Origin: a virus
Reading direction: 5' to 3' (one strand)
Virus record (IMG/VR): IMGVR_UViG_3300050035_000720
Coordinates: 1-56,095 of that record
DNA length: 56,095 nt
The notes under the pieces are model-generated. The model was not told where the DNA came from. It saw nothing but the letters and a program-made list of their open reading frames with translations, and did no database searches. Below are positions 26,058 to 34,594 of this stretch, piece by piece. Position numbers and translations under genes: made by a program. The first letter of the stretch is position 1. Each line of letters opens with the position of its first letter.

Positions 26058-28696
26058 CAGTTATAAATAGCTCCTGTCCCGCTGAGAAACCTAGCGGGAG
26101 TAATTGACTGCGCTGCGCTTTGTGCTGACTCTCCGCCAGCATTAACAGCAGTCACAGAGTAGTAGACCGTCACACCAAAGTTTGCCGCGGCGTCGACGTA
26201 AAACAGGTTAGTGACGCCGGTTGAATAGATCGTCATATTTCCTGCACTGTAGCCTTTGTAAATGTTGTACGATGTCGCACCAGGAACTGCAGGCCACGTC
26301 AAGAACGGTAATCCGGTCGGACTGATCATGGCACTCGCCACATTGCCATTTCCCGGCACTGCGCCGCCTAGCAGTGTCACAACAGGCGAAGACGGAATAA
26401 GTATCGAAGCAGCAGAATAGTCGACCGTGTACGGGCTGCAGTTGCCTGCAGCGTCACTCGATCGAGCACGGTAATAGTAAGTCGTGCCCGGGATCGGTGT
26501 CGTATCGGTATATGTTCCTGCTGATAGTGCTACAGAGGCGATTTGAGCAAACACGTTGCCATCAATTGATCGCTCAATCAGCACATTTTGAGTACAAGCT
26601 GTCACCGGGGTAGTCGACCATGAGACTATAACGTTTCCAGCAGCTGCGCCAGTAAACGATAGGCTTGACGGCGGCTTAGGTCCACACACCCAAATATCGG
26701 TCCAAACGCTTTGAGTGATTCCTCCTGCTCCAATAGCAGTCAGATTGACGCGATTATCTCCGGGCAAAGTTGGTGTAAGCGCTGCGGATCCACTTGCTGT
26801 CACTGTGCCTATTCCATTGTCGATAGTCACGGTGGTCGGACTGTTGAGTACTCCCCATGCGACTTCTGAAGTTTGGCCGGCATTGATGCTTGACGGCGTA
26901 GCTGTAATTGTTGGATCCGGACCTGGGCCCTGCAGAGAGAATGTCGGCGGCATACTGCCCGGAAGACATCCAGCGGTTGAGTCTAGGTTCAAATAGATTC
27001 CTATTGGGCCGCCGTTATGCTGATAGTAAACAGCAATTCCAGCATTTACAGTACTAGCAGCTGCAGACGACGAGTAAGGAACGAAGTGGCCCGGTGCATC
27101 GAATATGTATCTTCCCTCGCCACTGGCAGGAGCGAAAGCGTGGCCGGGCAGTGGGTTGAACGTTCCTGGCACCGTGGTGATCTTAAACGCCTGGTCAACG
27201 GATGTTTTCTCGTCGCTCCAGTTGATGCCGAATCCAGCATTATTGTTATACTGAAAGCTTCCGCCGCAGCAGGTGATTAGATATGTCCCTGCAGTGAAAT
27301 TCTCTCCGCCTTCGAACCAGTTAATCATGCCGTCGAGCGACGGAAACAAAAGTGTTGGATCTACCGTTACAGTCGCCGAAGCAGTGATGTTCCCCGGCTG
27401 CGCTGTGAGCGTCCACGTTTCGGTCGTGAGCGGGTAAACCTGTAATGACCCCACAGGTCCCACTGCGCCAATTCCCTGGTCGATACTTTGGCTTATTGTG
27501 CCGGTACAGAACCAGCTTAGTGCTGCACCGGTTGAGATATTAGCACAGGTGAGCAGTGTCGTCGTAACACCAGCGCTCGGCGTAATACCTAGGCAAACGA
27601 GCTGCGCTGGGATTGTAATTGTCACCTGTGCCGTCGATGTGCCACCGGGGCCTATCGCGGTAATCGTATAAATCACGGTCGAGATTGGTGATACCTGGCA
27701 AGCGCCGACCAAATTGTTTGGTAGCGGAGCATAGTAATCAAGAACACTCACCGGCGCATCGATGTTGCCGATTGCGTACAAAAGGTTGCTGCCAATGACA
27801 GCCCCGGGCGCATTGATTATGCCTATCAGTGTTCCAACAACGAGCGTCCCGTTATCCAGCGTGCAGGTCGGTATACCGTCTATCGCGCCCCATTTAATCT
27901 CCCAGTTTAGCGGAGTTCCGTTTAGCTCGTATGACTGAAAGTTCCCGCAGCCAATCACCAGATTGCCATCAAAAAGTATGGTTGGAGGTTGAGGGCAATT
28001 TAAGCAAACACTTGTAATATTGTTGAAAGCAGAACTGCGACCCGTAACGAACTCTGGGGTTACAGCAACACCTGCCGCATAAGAAGAAGTAGAATATTGG
28101 CCACTTATTTCTCCATCGTCACCGTTTATTACAACATTGCTTGTTGATACATATCCAGGAAGAGGACTTTCAGTAACTCCTCCACCCCATGAAGCAAGAT
28201 ATGTTGCGATATAGGAATTGTTATATGCTGGAGTTATAGAACCAATTGGATCAATCCCGTAACCTGAATACACAGAATTCGAGACTGTCGCAATTGGGAG
28301 AATCGGGCTCCCGTTGTTAGTAAAGTAATAGGTGTCGCAAAGCCAACTAAAATCCCCTGCTGTTGCTGTCAGAGTAACTGCTGCTGTATAGCTCCCACTG
28401 ACCGGTACGGCAGCAGACCATACTTCTTGGTCATCCTGAGTGTTTGTGGGTGGTTGACTAGGAACTAGACTACCGAGCGGAGGAAATAGACTAGCTGATA
28501 ATTTCGTCCAGATAAGCCCTGGTGTTTGAATATTTAGGACGGACGGAGCATTAGAAACGCCGCTTGCAGGTAACGTTATACAAAGAATTGCAAGCCGATT
28601 TGCGCCCGTTGTGGAAAAGTTGGCACTAAAGGAACTTGCGTTCCCCTGCACTATTGGCCCAGGATTACTTGTATCTAGCAAAAGAGCAGACGACAT
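26057..28696 (-). CDS. Fibronectin-III/Ig-like tail adhesin
   Basis: An 879-residue surface protein. The C-terminal 200 residues contain two fibronectin type III-like units (about 675-770, with VIVSWSTTP and TTYYYRARSSDAAGNCSPY; and about 775-870, with ATSYNIYKGYS and VYYSVTAVNAGGESA). The middle holds Ig-like or SprB-type beta repeats (GPGGTSTAQVTITIP, ASATVTVDP). Such domains decorate phage virions and bind glycans or the host surface weakly. It is the last gene of the tail block before the plus-strand insertion. Confidence 0.7.
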   Translation of the reverse strand: MSSALLLDTSNPGPIVQGNASSFSANFSTTGANRLAILCITLPASGVSNAPSVLNIQTPGLIWTKLSASLFPPLGSLVPSQPPTNTQDDQEVWSAAVPVSGSYTAAVTLTATAGDFSWLCDTYYFTNNGSPILPIATVSNSVYSGYGIDPIGSITPAYNNSYIATYLASWGGGVTESPLPGYVSTSNVVINGDDGEISGQYSTSSYAAGVAVTPEFVTGRSSAFNNITSVCLNCPQPPTILFDGNLVIGCGNFQSYELNGTPLNWEIKWGAIDGIPTCTLDNGTLVVGTLIGIINAPGAVIGSNLLYAIGNIDAPVSVLDYYAPLPNNLVGACQVSPISTVIYTITAIGPGGTSTAQVTITIPAQLVCLGITPSAGVTTTLLTCANISTGAALSWFCTGTISQSIDQGIGAVGPVGSLQVYPLTTETWTLTAQPGNITASATVTVDPTLLFPSLDGMINWFEGGENFTAGTYLITCCGGSFQYNNNAGFGINWSDEKTSVDQAFKITTVPGTFNPLPGHAFAPASGEGRYIFDAPGHFVPYSSSAAASTVNAGIAVYYQHNGGPIGIYLNLDSTAGCLPGSMPPTFSLQGPGPDPTITATPSSINAGQTSEVAWGVLNSPTTVTIDNGIGTVTASGSAALTPTLPGDNRVNLTAIGAGGITQSVWTDIWVCGPKPPSSLSFTGAAAGNVIVSWSTTPVTACTQNVLIERSIDGNVFAQIASVALSAGTYTDTTPIPGTTYYYRARSSDAAGNCSPYTVDYSAASILIPSSPVVTLLGGAVPGNGNVASAMISPTGLPFLTWPAVPGATSYNIYKGYSAGNMTIYSTGVTNLFYVDAAANFGVTVYYSVTAVNAGGESAQSAAQSITPARFLSGTGAIYN

Positions 28697-28729
28697 GATT
28701 AATCTATCTTAATATTTTCTCGGCCAATA

Positions 28730-28761
28730 AAACTAACCGCAACGGTGCATATACTATACGT
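28730..28761 (+). promoter_or_regulatory. Second copy of the early promoter element
   Basis: Matches 28 of 32 bases of the element at 1174-1205, including TATACTATACGT with TATACT at 28750-28755. Bases further upstream are also similar. It points to the plus strand and lies about 20 bases before the gene at 28783, inside the otherwise minus-strand late region. Confidence 0.65.
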
Positions 28762-28782
28762 AAAGGATATTTTTCAAGCATT

Positions 28783-29085
28783 ATGAAAACAGCATATTGG
28801 CCAATTCTGGCGTTATTCCTGGTTTGTTGTGGCGCATACTTATCTGCTATTCCGTGTCGACGACAAACGCAATCAAGCGATGTGTCGCAATCCTACTTCA
28901 GTCCTGCATCAGATAAAAGTATCGAGAAAGACCAAATCGAGTGGTTGATTAAGGATAGAAATATCGTGCTGGACAAACGGAAGCCTTCTGCCGAACGAGA
29001 CAATGCAAGCGAAAGCTATAACGCTATTTCAAGTCAAATGAAGCAGGGTGTGCTCGCAGCTAATCACTTGCCGCGTAAGATCTAA
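28783..29085 (+). CDS. Moron-like small secreted or membrane-anchored protein
   Basis: A 100-residue protein with an N-terminal hydrophobic signal or anchor (YWPILALFLVCCGAYLSAIP, residues 5-24). The cysteine pair in LVCCGA could serve as an imperfect lipobox. The rest is polar and charged and would face the periplasm. It is the only clear plus-strand gene between 6 and 45 kb and has its own promoter copy, features of a lysogenic-conversion or superinfection-exclusion gene. No family recognised, and that role is inference. Its C-terminal NHLPRKI is duplicated downstream at about 29440. Confidence 0.6.
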   Translation: MKTAYWPILALFLVCCGAYLSAIPCRRQTQSSDVSQSYFSPASDKSIEKDQIEWLIKDRNIVLDKRKPSAERDNASESYNAISSQMKQGVLAANHLPRKI

Positions 29086-29088
29086 TCT
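29051..29088 (+). repeat. Direct repeat, copy 1 (end of moron gene)
   Basis: This 38-base segment, encoding VLAANHLPRKI and the stop, is repeated at 29427-29464 with about 80 percent identity. Changes in the second copy are mostly synonymous in the same frame. Confidence 0.65.
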
Positions 29089-29132
29089 TCGCTTGAATAG
29101 CCAGCGGTATAACCGTCTCAAAAAGGTCTCTT

Positions 29133-29276
29133 TCATTCTACTGGTGTCCATTTGTCCCTTGTAGTTGCTCGCCAGAACAACTTTCCACAAACCTTACATT
29201 TCTGCTCACACCCGAACAAAAAATTGTTAAACTCATGGCAGTTAAAAATTGTGCATAGTAACAGATGTAGTGTCAT
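29133..29276 (-). CDS. Tiny zinc-finger protein candidate
   Basis: A 47-residue reading frame on the minus strand, ATG at 29276 preceded by AAGGT at good spacing. It contains C13-H14, C23 and C27xxC30 (FNCHEF / FGCEQKCKVCGKLFW), a plausible single zinc site resembling small phage zinc-finger proteins. It lies in the gap between the moron gene and the connector gene, in the orientation of the late genes. Short and without a recognised family, so only moderately certain. Confidence 0.4.
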   Translation of the reverse strand: MTLHLLLCTIFNCHEFNNFLFGCEQKCKVCGKLFWRATTRDKWTPVE

Positions 29277-29325
29277 TAAGTACCTTCGTATAATTGTGTA
29301 TACTTGTGAACGCTATCACGCATTC

Positions 29326-29342
29326 GGATTAGTCTGACTAAT
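29326..29342. promoter_or_regulatory. Operator-like dyad
   Basis: GATTAGTC and GACTAATC form a perfect 8-bp inverted repeat separated by one T. It lies in the 372-base gap near TATAAT (29289-29294) and TATACT (29299-29304) sequences that could be promoters on either strand. Protein binding is inference. Confidence 0.4.
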
Positions 29343-29365
29343 CTGAGTCGGGTTGACGCCGGTAA

Positions 29366-29461
29366 GTGGCTGAATGTTACGTGCAAAGATCGCACGATAG
29401 GCATGCGGCCGCAATGCCGCCATCGGTGCTCATTGCTAATCACCTACCGCGTAAGATTTAA
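29366..29461 (+). pseudogene. Decayed or miniature second copy of the moron C-terminus
   Basis: A 31-codon GTG-start frame ending VLIANHLPRKI. The last eleven residues match the end of the 100-residue moron protein except for one position, with silent codon differences (ttg/cta, atc/att). The upstream 20 codons are unrelated. It is either the remnant of a duplicated gene or a very small functional peptide. Its stop overlaps the convergent connector gene's stop. Confidence 0.4.
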
Positions 29462-29464
29462 CTT
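29427..29464 (+). repeat. Direct repeat, copy 2
   Basis: Partner of 29051-29088. Together the copies bracket a 340-base segment and may mark how the moron region was inserted or duplicated. Confidence 0.65.
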
Positions 29465-30195
29465 GTATGCTGCTCTCGGTCGCCAGTGTTCGGTGTCGTT
29501 ACCGCTGAATACCTAAGCACATTAGCAATATCTGTATCGCTGCGGAACACACGACCGAGGCAGTCGGATCCTATGCGCAAATATTCGGTATCGAAATCTT
29601 TTCCTCTTGCCTGCAGTTCTGGGCTGTCTCGACGCTGCAGTAATAACTTCGCACATACACCTACCGACAAGGCGTAATGCAGATCTGCGGGAAACTGTGG
29701 TGTATCGGTGCTGGAAACCAACGCTTGCGGAGTTACCAGTACAGAGCCGGCTACTGTAGCAATAGACGGAGGCGGTGCGCTAAGTCTCACACCCTCGAGG
29801 AAATCGTAATAGTAAAGCGGATATCCTGTCGTCGGACAGGCAAGCTGTGTCGGATCCCAGTTCGATATCGCTCCTCTGCTGGCATAATTCATCTGAGTTC
29901 CTGCATAACTCATGCTAAGTGCTGCGAACGGCACGTTGCCAGAGACTATGCTGCATGTCCACAGAGACCATTTTGCAAGGAACGCACCAGCTGGCCACGC
30001 ATACGAAGCATAGTCTTCAATCGGACAATAACTGCGGGCAAAGTCATCCTGCAGCTCGTTGATGTACGATGTCAAAACCGTATCGGTCGGCGTCGTCGGA
30101 GTACCCGACGTGCCAGGCATAAGCGCGAACTGGTTCGTATTCAACACTCGCCCGAGTCGGGTCAGTATGTCATTTTGCAGCTGTCCTAAGTTCAC
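29458..30195 (-). CDS. Head-tail connector/tail accessory protein
   Basis: A 245-residue protein. The N-terminal helix (LGQLQNDILTRLGRVL), the DDFARSYCPIEDYASYAWP region and the C-terminal helix pair around FPADLHYALSVGVCAKLLLQ resemble the adaptor or tail-accessory proteins (P22 gp4-like, gp6-like) that sit below the portal. The gene at 32908 has a similar DLHDLVVLKGC motif. Assigned by pattern and location. Confidence 0.5.
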   Translation of the reverse strand: MNLGQLQNDILTRLGRVLNTNQFALMPGTSGTPTTPTDTVLTSYINELQDDFARSYCPIEDYASYAWPAGAFLAKWSLWTCSIVSGNVPFAALSMSYAGTQMNYASRGAISNWDPTQLACPTTGYPLYYYDFLEGVRLSAPPPSIATVAGSVLVTPQALVSSTDTPQFPADLHYALSVGVCAKLLLQRRDSPELQARGKDFDTEYLRIGSDCLGRVFRSDTDIANVLRYSAVTTPNTGDREQHTS

Positions 30196-30503
30196 AGCCA
30201 GATCCCCACAACCTGAATAGCAAGCGTACTATTGACAGGGTCATTTGTCACATCGGCAACGCCAGTCGGTGCCGTCAATGTCTCTGTCGTGCGGATTGTC
30301 GCGTACCACGTTCCGACAACTCCGGTCGATGGAACTGCAGGGGTGATGATGTTGCCCTGCCCGTCTGTGACGGCTGCTACGGCTGCGGTGCCCTGCCCTA
30401 CACGGCAGTTCGGGAATACGATAGGCTGACCATTGCTGACGTCCACGAGAGAAGCCAGTAAGCTTGTTTGAGATGTGCTTGACCAATAATAAGTGTTTGT
30501 CAT
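30192..30503 (-). CDS. Small tail-region protein, unknown
   Basis: A 103-residue protein overlapping both neighbours by a few bases. Beta-rich by composition, with VTNDPVNSTLAIQVVGIWL at the end. It could be a minor tail or connector protein. No family recognised. Confidence 0.6.
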   Translation of the reverse strand: MTNTYYWSSTSQTSLLASLVDVSNGQPIVFPNCRVGQGTAAVAAVTDGQGNIITPAVPSTGVVGTWYATIRTTETLTAPTGVADVTNDPVNSTLAIQVVGIWL

Positions 30504-31777
30504 GTTGCTTGCTCTTGTTGAGATGTTGAGAGAACGTAATTCCAGTAGTTAAACTTCTGCAGCCAGCCTGAAATTTGCGCTCCACCGACACTGTTGCATC
30601 CGAGGTTAAGCAAGGTCGGAGTGTTCGCGACAGCACCACTCGCCTGAGTGGTCGGAACGGCCGCATCGAGTGTTGCAGAGAACGAGGGAGCGGTCGAGTA
30701 CGAGAGCAAAGCTCGCTGAAGATTACCGGGTGAAAGTGTGCCGATATTCGCGGTGAACTCTGTAGTCGAAGCGTTGACAGCAAGGGCAGATATGTTGCTT
30801 GTTGAGCAGTAAAGTTGGTAGCCGTTCGTGCCGCTTGGGCCGGAGAGCTGCATTGCGCATTGAGAAGACCCAAAACTGATTGCCTGTGGCACCCACTCTA
30901 CCTCCAGTGTTCCTGCGCTGCTGTTAAACCAGGTTAATGAACTAGTTGAAAGTACGTCTGATGCGCGGGTAACGGTGCTGCCTGCAGTAGGGATGTAACT
31001 TGTGGCAAAAGATAGGTTTTCGTACTGGGGTTGCGAGATATAAAATGATCCGTTATTTTGCGCGTTCGTAAATGAGCCCGACCAAAATCCAGCAGAAGAT
31101 CCCGTATGCCCTGCATTAATAGTCCATGTGATCGTGATTCTGTAGATGCCGTTGCTGATAAATTGTATGGTAGAAGTTGTTCCTGTACCATTTGCTGTCG
31201 CTGTACCTGCACCTACTAACGTAAATGTGCCGTAATTAAGCTGATTGTTATTATCAAATATAGTAACACTGGTTGATGTTCCAGCTTGCACATAGGCTGA
31301 AGCTGTCCATGTTGTTCCCGGGGTTACAATGATTTGCTGTAAAATATATGCCCACTTCGCAGTGGACTGTAATAGGTACATGTAAGATGCATTGTCAGGA
31401 CTCAAAATAGATGAGAGAGCGCATGTTGCAGCTTGCATCGACCACGGTGCTGAAAGCATGTTTGTAGAGTATAGGAACGCATTAGTGCTCTGCGCCTCCA
31501 TAAGCAGCCCATTGCACGAAAGCGTGGCAGGGTTGTAATCAATTCGTGGCGTGTTGATCGCCGCAGATGTGAGTACACCTGCGCTATTGTAATAATAGCC
31601 GACCGAAGCACGGGAAAAACCTGAGGCCAAAGACGCCCCAAGTGTTCCTGACATACTACCAAGCGCATTGAAGTTTGCAGTTGTTGCCGGAAGTGCCGGT
31701 ACTGTCACTCCTGCGAGGCTGAAGTACGGGACATATTTCGTCCCGCACTTCATCATAGTTAAGATAGGAGCAGTCAT
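30500..31777 (-). CDS. LamG/concanavalin-like phage surface protein
   Basis: A 425-residue protein carrying the frequent phage fibre or head-spike motif SYIPTAGSTVTRASDVLS (near residue 260), which precedes a lectin-like beta-sandwich (AGTLEVEWVPQAISFG onward, ending in NLGCNSVGGAQISGWLQKFNYW). Family members bind carbohydrates. Preceded by GGAG before its ATG. Confidence 0.6.
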   Translation of the reverse strand: MTAPILTMMKCGTKYVPYFSLAGVTVPALPATTANFNALGSMSGTLGASLASGFSRASVGYYYNSAGVLTSAAINTPRIDYNPATLSCNGLLMEAQSTNAFLYSTNMLSAPWSMQAATCALSSILSPDNASYMYLLQSTAKWAYILQQIIVTPGTTWTASAYVQAGTSTSVTIFDNNNQLNYGTFTLVGAGTATANGTGTTSTIQFISNGIYRITITWTINAGHTGSSAGFWSGSFTNAQNNGSFYISQPQYENLSFATSYIPTAGSTVTRASDVLSTSSLTWFNSSAGTLEVEWVPQAISFGSSQCAMQLSGPSGTNGYQLYCSTSNISALAVNASTTEFTANIGTLSPGNLQRALLSYSTAPSFSATLDAAVPTTQASGAVANTPTLLNLGCNSVGGAQISGWLQKFNYWNYVLSTSQQEQAT

Positions 31778-31780
31778 TGT

Positions 31781-32905
31781 TTACGCTCCAGACCAGCTAA
31801 ACCAATCCGAAGCCGTGCCGTTGAAGTACACAGTGTTTAAATTCACACCGGCAGGGATTACTATTGATGTTGAAGCAGCGCAATAAGCGCCTGTGCCTGT
31901 GCCGCCTACAGTGTTGTTTACACCAGCTACACCGATAGTACTCACTATCGAGTTGGACGGCCCCGCTGTACAAATAACAAACGACTGTACAACGTAAGAA
32001 ACGCTTGTCATTTGTACGGCCGTGCCGGTCGTAACTACTGTTTTCTGACCTGTCTGAAATACTGCCGGCAACACAGGCGGCAGGTTCGTAGCCGGGTCTA
32101 TCTGTACAGTAGTCAGTGAAACGTCCGGCGTAGAGCTTGTGACAAGGACGATTGAAACCGACGACGAACCTGTAATCTGCGTAGCAAGCCTGACACGAAA
32201 TTGTGCAAATGGCGGCGGCGATGCCGTCCACATTTGAGTGAGACCAGATGTACCGGACAGGTTGTATACCAGGTTCGTATTCGGAGAGTTAATCTGAGCA
32301 ATTCGTAGGTTAAACCAGTTTGAGCCATCGTACACCTCGAAGATTAGCTGCCCTGCTGTAAGCGTACCGGCGCTGCAGGTGACTGTTACACCAACAGTGT
32401 CCATACCAGACGTGTTTGCGGTCAGCGCCGTGTTGGCGGCGGTAGCGGAAGTCCAAGTTACAGTTTGCGGAGCGAGAAAAGCATCTGCAAAATAGAGAGG
32501 ACCGTACGGCGTATTTCCCGCGTCTCCAATACCGGTGAATAGAGACGTGTTTACTCGTCCAAAGCCATAGACTTCGCCAGCAGTTAGTGGGATACCATTA
32601 GCATCAGCAGTAATTAACAGGTTCTCGCCAAGGCCAAAGTTTACGGACTGGCTAAAGAACCCTAGGAAACCAATTGCCGTAGCCGGCAACGCAGCACCGT
32701 ATGCCATCGTAAACGTAAAAGGTGTCGTAATTGTGAAATTGTAACTGAGGCTTGCCCCGACCTGCTGACCTTGTCTGTCAACAAAGATTCCCTTCATTGT
32801 GCCTGAAGCTTGCGGGTAAAACGAGAATGCACCAATATCAGGCGTCACGCCTGATAAATCGGCAACTCGGCCCTGGAGTTCAAGAGTAGAAACTGAATTA
32901 GTCAT
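31781..32905 (-). CDS. Virion surface/tail protein, beta-rich
   Basis: A 374-residue protein from ATG 32905, with the longer frame rejected because it overlaps the upstream gene. Contains repeated beta-strand patterns and Thr/Ser/Val-rich text. The middle (FEVYDGSNWFNLRIAQ) resembles phage structural beta-sandwich domains. No enzyme motif. Confidence 0.55.
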   Translation of the reverse strand: MTNSVSTLELQGRVADLSGVTPDIGAFSFYPQASGTMKGIFVDRQGQQVGASLSYNFTITTPFTFTMAYGAALPATAIGFLGFFSQSVNFGLGENLLITADANGIPLTAGEVYGFGRVNTSLFTGIGDAGNTPYGPLYFADAFLAPQTVTWTSATAANTALTANTSGMDTVGVTVTCSAGTLTAGQLIFEVYDGSNWFNLRIAQINSPNTNLVYNLSGTSGLTQMWTASPPPFAQFRVRLATQITGSSSVSIVLVTSSTPDVSLTTVQIDPATNLPPVLPAVFQTGQKTVVTTGTAVQMTSVSYVVQSFVICTAGPSNSIVSTIGVAGVNNTVGGTGTGAYCAASTSIVIPAGVNLNTVYFNGTASDWFSWSGA

Positions 32906-32907
32906 AA

Positions 32908-33669
32908 TTAAAATCCAATCAGCGGATTTACTACCGCCGTATTGCCGAACCCGCCGTCCCACCAAGACGAGTACTCGTCGGCGTAAGCTGGAAGATTTGC
33001 GGCTGAGTTGTCGCCAATTCGATCCTGATAAGCCTGCTGCATCTGCTCACGGTACTCTTTCTCGAAGCCCTTAAGCCTGCGCATATTCCAGTCGGTAGGG
33101 TTCTGTTCACAGCGCATAATGCAGCCTTTGAGCACGACAAGGTCATGCAGATCGGTAGGCAGTGGACACTCTGCCGTAGGCGATGCCCAGCTGAGACCAG
33201 GAAGAATTGCGCCCTCCATGAACATTCCTGCAGGTGGTGGTCCTGCCGATGCGGTTGCACTGAAATTAGGTACCGGCCAAAGCGCGAAAGATGAAATTCC
33301 AAGCACCACATAAAGTTTAGGCAGCGCAGACGCAGGAGCCGAGCGCCATCCTGGGAGCCGCGAGTCCATAGTTTGCGGCTTCACCGGATTTAGCGTATGT
33401 GGATAGCCGTTCACGTCGTAAATGGTCAGTGCGACCTTCTTGTTTAAGATCGCCTGACCAAGTGGAACGGACGTAGGCGAAAGATAAAGAGCCTGGTTAG
33501 CGACTATATTTATGGGGCAAACACCATAGTCAGTTTTCAGCAGCTTGGCAACCTGATTGGCGGAGTTCGTGATGATGTCGTTAAGCTGCATGGGCGAACC
33601 GGACATGGGATCGCCCTTGTACTCGCTGATCCGATCCAGAATTGCCGCCAATATATGTTGCCTGGTCAT
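32908..33669 (-). CDS. Head-tail adaptor (gp6-like) candidate
   Basis: A 253-residue protein with an N-terminal helical region (HILAAILDRISEYKG), a beta-rich middle, and a C-terminal helical end beginning LPTDLHDLVVLKGCIMRC and continuing RRLKGFEKEYREQMQQAYQDR. This arrangement is typical of phage adaptor proteins that bind beneath the portal ring. Assigned by pattern only. Confidence 0.55.
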   Translation of the reverse strand: MTRQHILAAILDRISEYKGDPMSGSPMQLNDIITNSANQVAKLLKTDYGVCPINIVANQALYLSPTSVPLGQAILNKKVALTIYDVNGYPHTLNPVKPQTMDSRLPGWRSAPASALPKLYVVLGISSFALWPVPNFSATASAGPPPAGMFMEGAILPGLSWASPTAECPLPTDLHDLVVLKGCIMRCEQNPTDWNMRRLKGFEKEYREQMQQAYQDRIGDNSAANLPAYADEYSSWWDGGFGNTAVVNPLIGF

Positions 33670-33672
33670 CGC

Positions 33673-34506
33673 TTATTTGACAGCTTCCGGCGCGGTGCGA
33701 GCACCACGAGGCACTTCTGAGGCGATGTCTGCCGTCTGGCCTACTGCAACGTCAACAGGAAGGCCAATAGCGCGAGGATCAACCCATGCAGGTGGAGCAT
33801 CTTCAGGTGCCTGAGTCTTACGCATGCCTGGTCGCTCATTAGAGTAAGAGCCAAACACGCGGCGAGGTTCAAGCTTGACGCCTGCCTTCTCTTTGCTGTT
33901 GCCCTTGCGAACCGTGCGCGGAGTAAGGGCAATGTCTTCGATAGTCAGCGGAGAAATGATCCCGGCGGACACGCCAATTTCATACACCGGACGCGGTATC
34001 TCAATAGGTATCCCTGTCGGAATATACCAATAGGTGCCTGTGTGAACGATCAGCTCATAATGGTCGTGTGTTCCGTCCTGGTAGGATGGTTCCTGCTTGA
34101 TATGCTCAGGTGTAGGTACAGAAACGGTAACAAATGGTTCTCTGTGCAACCTTGCCAGCATATCCTGAGCTGATGGCAGTTCATACTCGTCGTTTAGTGG
34201 CCTGCCATTCCTGCCCTTGCGCTTTTCATCTCGTCCGGCGCGGGTAAGAATTGCATCCTGCGGACTGAGCCAGCCAGCGTTACGCAACTGCTCCATGATC
34301 TTAGGGATAATCGCGTTGATAATGTTCTGTGACGGTGCAGACGTTGCGGTTTCCGCATTTGGGTCGCCTACCTGCTGATTGGCAGGGGCAAAGTATCCTT
34401 CCGCCAGCAGCTGCTGTTTAGCGGCTTCGAGAACGTCGGCAGGGATCGGCTCGGTGTCGATTTTGCTTTCGACAAATGGCGGCCGCTTGATCGGTGTAAT
34501 AGACAA
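33673..34506 (-). CDS. Capsid-associated protein, unknown
   Basis: A 277-residue protein directly downstream of the major capsid gene and its terminator. Pro-rich ends flank a segment with GRDEKRKGRNGRPLNDEYEL and a beta region (HYELIVHTGTYWYIPTGIPIE). Position suggests a head protein. No family recognised. Confidence 0.55.
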   Translation of the reverse strand: MSITPIKRPPFVESKIDTEPIPADVLEAAKQQLLAEGYFAPANQQVGDPNAETATSAPSQNIINAIIPKIMEQLRNAGWLSPQDAILTRAGRDEKRKGRNGRPLNDEYELPSAQDMLARLHREPFVTVSVPTPEHIKQEPSYQDGTHDHYELIVHTGTYWYIPTGIPIEIPRPVYEIGVSAGIISPLTIEDIALTPRTVRKGNSKEKAGVKLEPRRVFGSYSNERPGMRKTQAPEDAPPAWVDPRAIGLPVDVAVGQTADIASEVPRGARTAPEAVK

Positions 34507-34536
34507 GGTTTTGCTTCCTTTGCTTTAGAGATTGGA

Positions 34537-34569
34537 AAAGAAAAAGAGCCGCCTGATCGGGCGACTCTT
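34537..34569 (-). terminator. Rho-independent terminator after capsid gene
   Basis: On the minus strand AGAGTCGCC pairs with GGCGGCTCT, followed by TTTTCTTTTCC. It lies directly after the major capsid stop and probably limits downstream expression relative to capsid. Confidence 0.8.
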
Positions 34570-34594
34570 GGAGACGGAGTTCACGAAATATCGC

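Noticed and set aside
26980-26995. GGTTCAAAT resembling a T-loop
   Set aside because: It lies inside the coding sequence of the 879-residue fibre gene and no matching acceptor or D-arm surrounds it.
29281-29310. Strong plus-strand promoter at TATAAT/TATACT (29289-29304)
   Set aside because: Two -10-like hexamers occur but without a -35 or extended -10. The same bases are just upstream of a minus-strand small gene, so direction cannot be decided.
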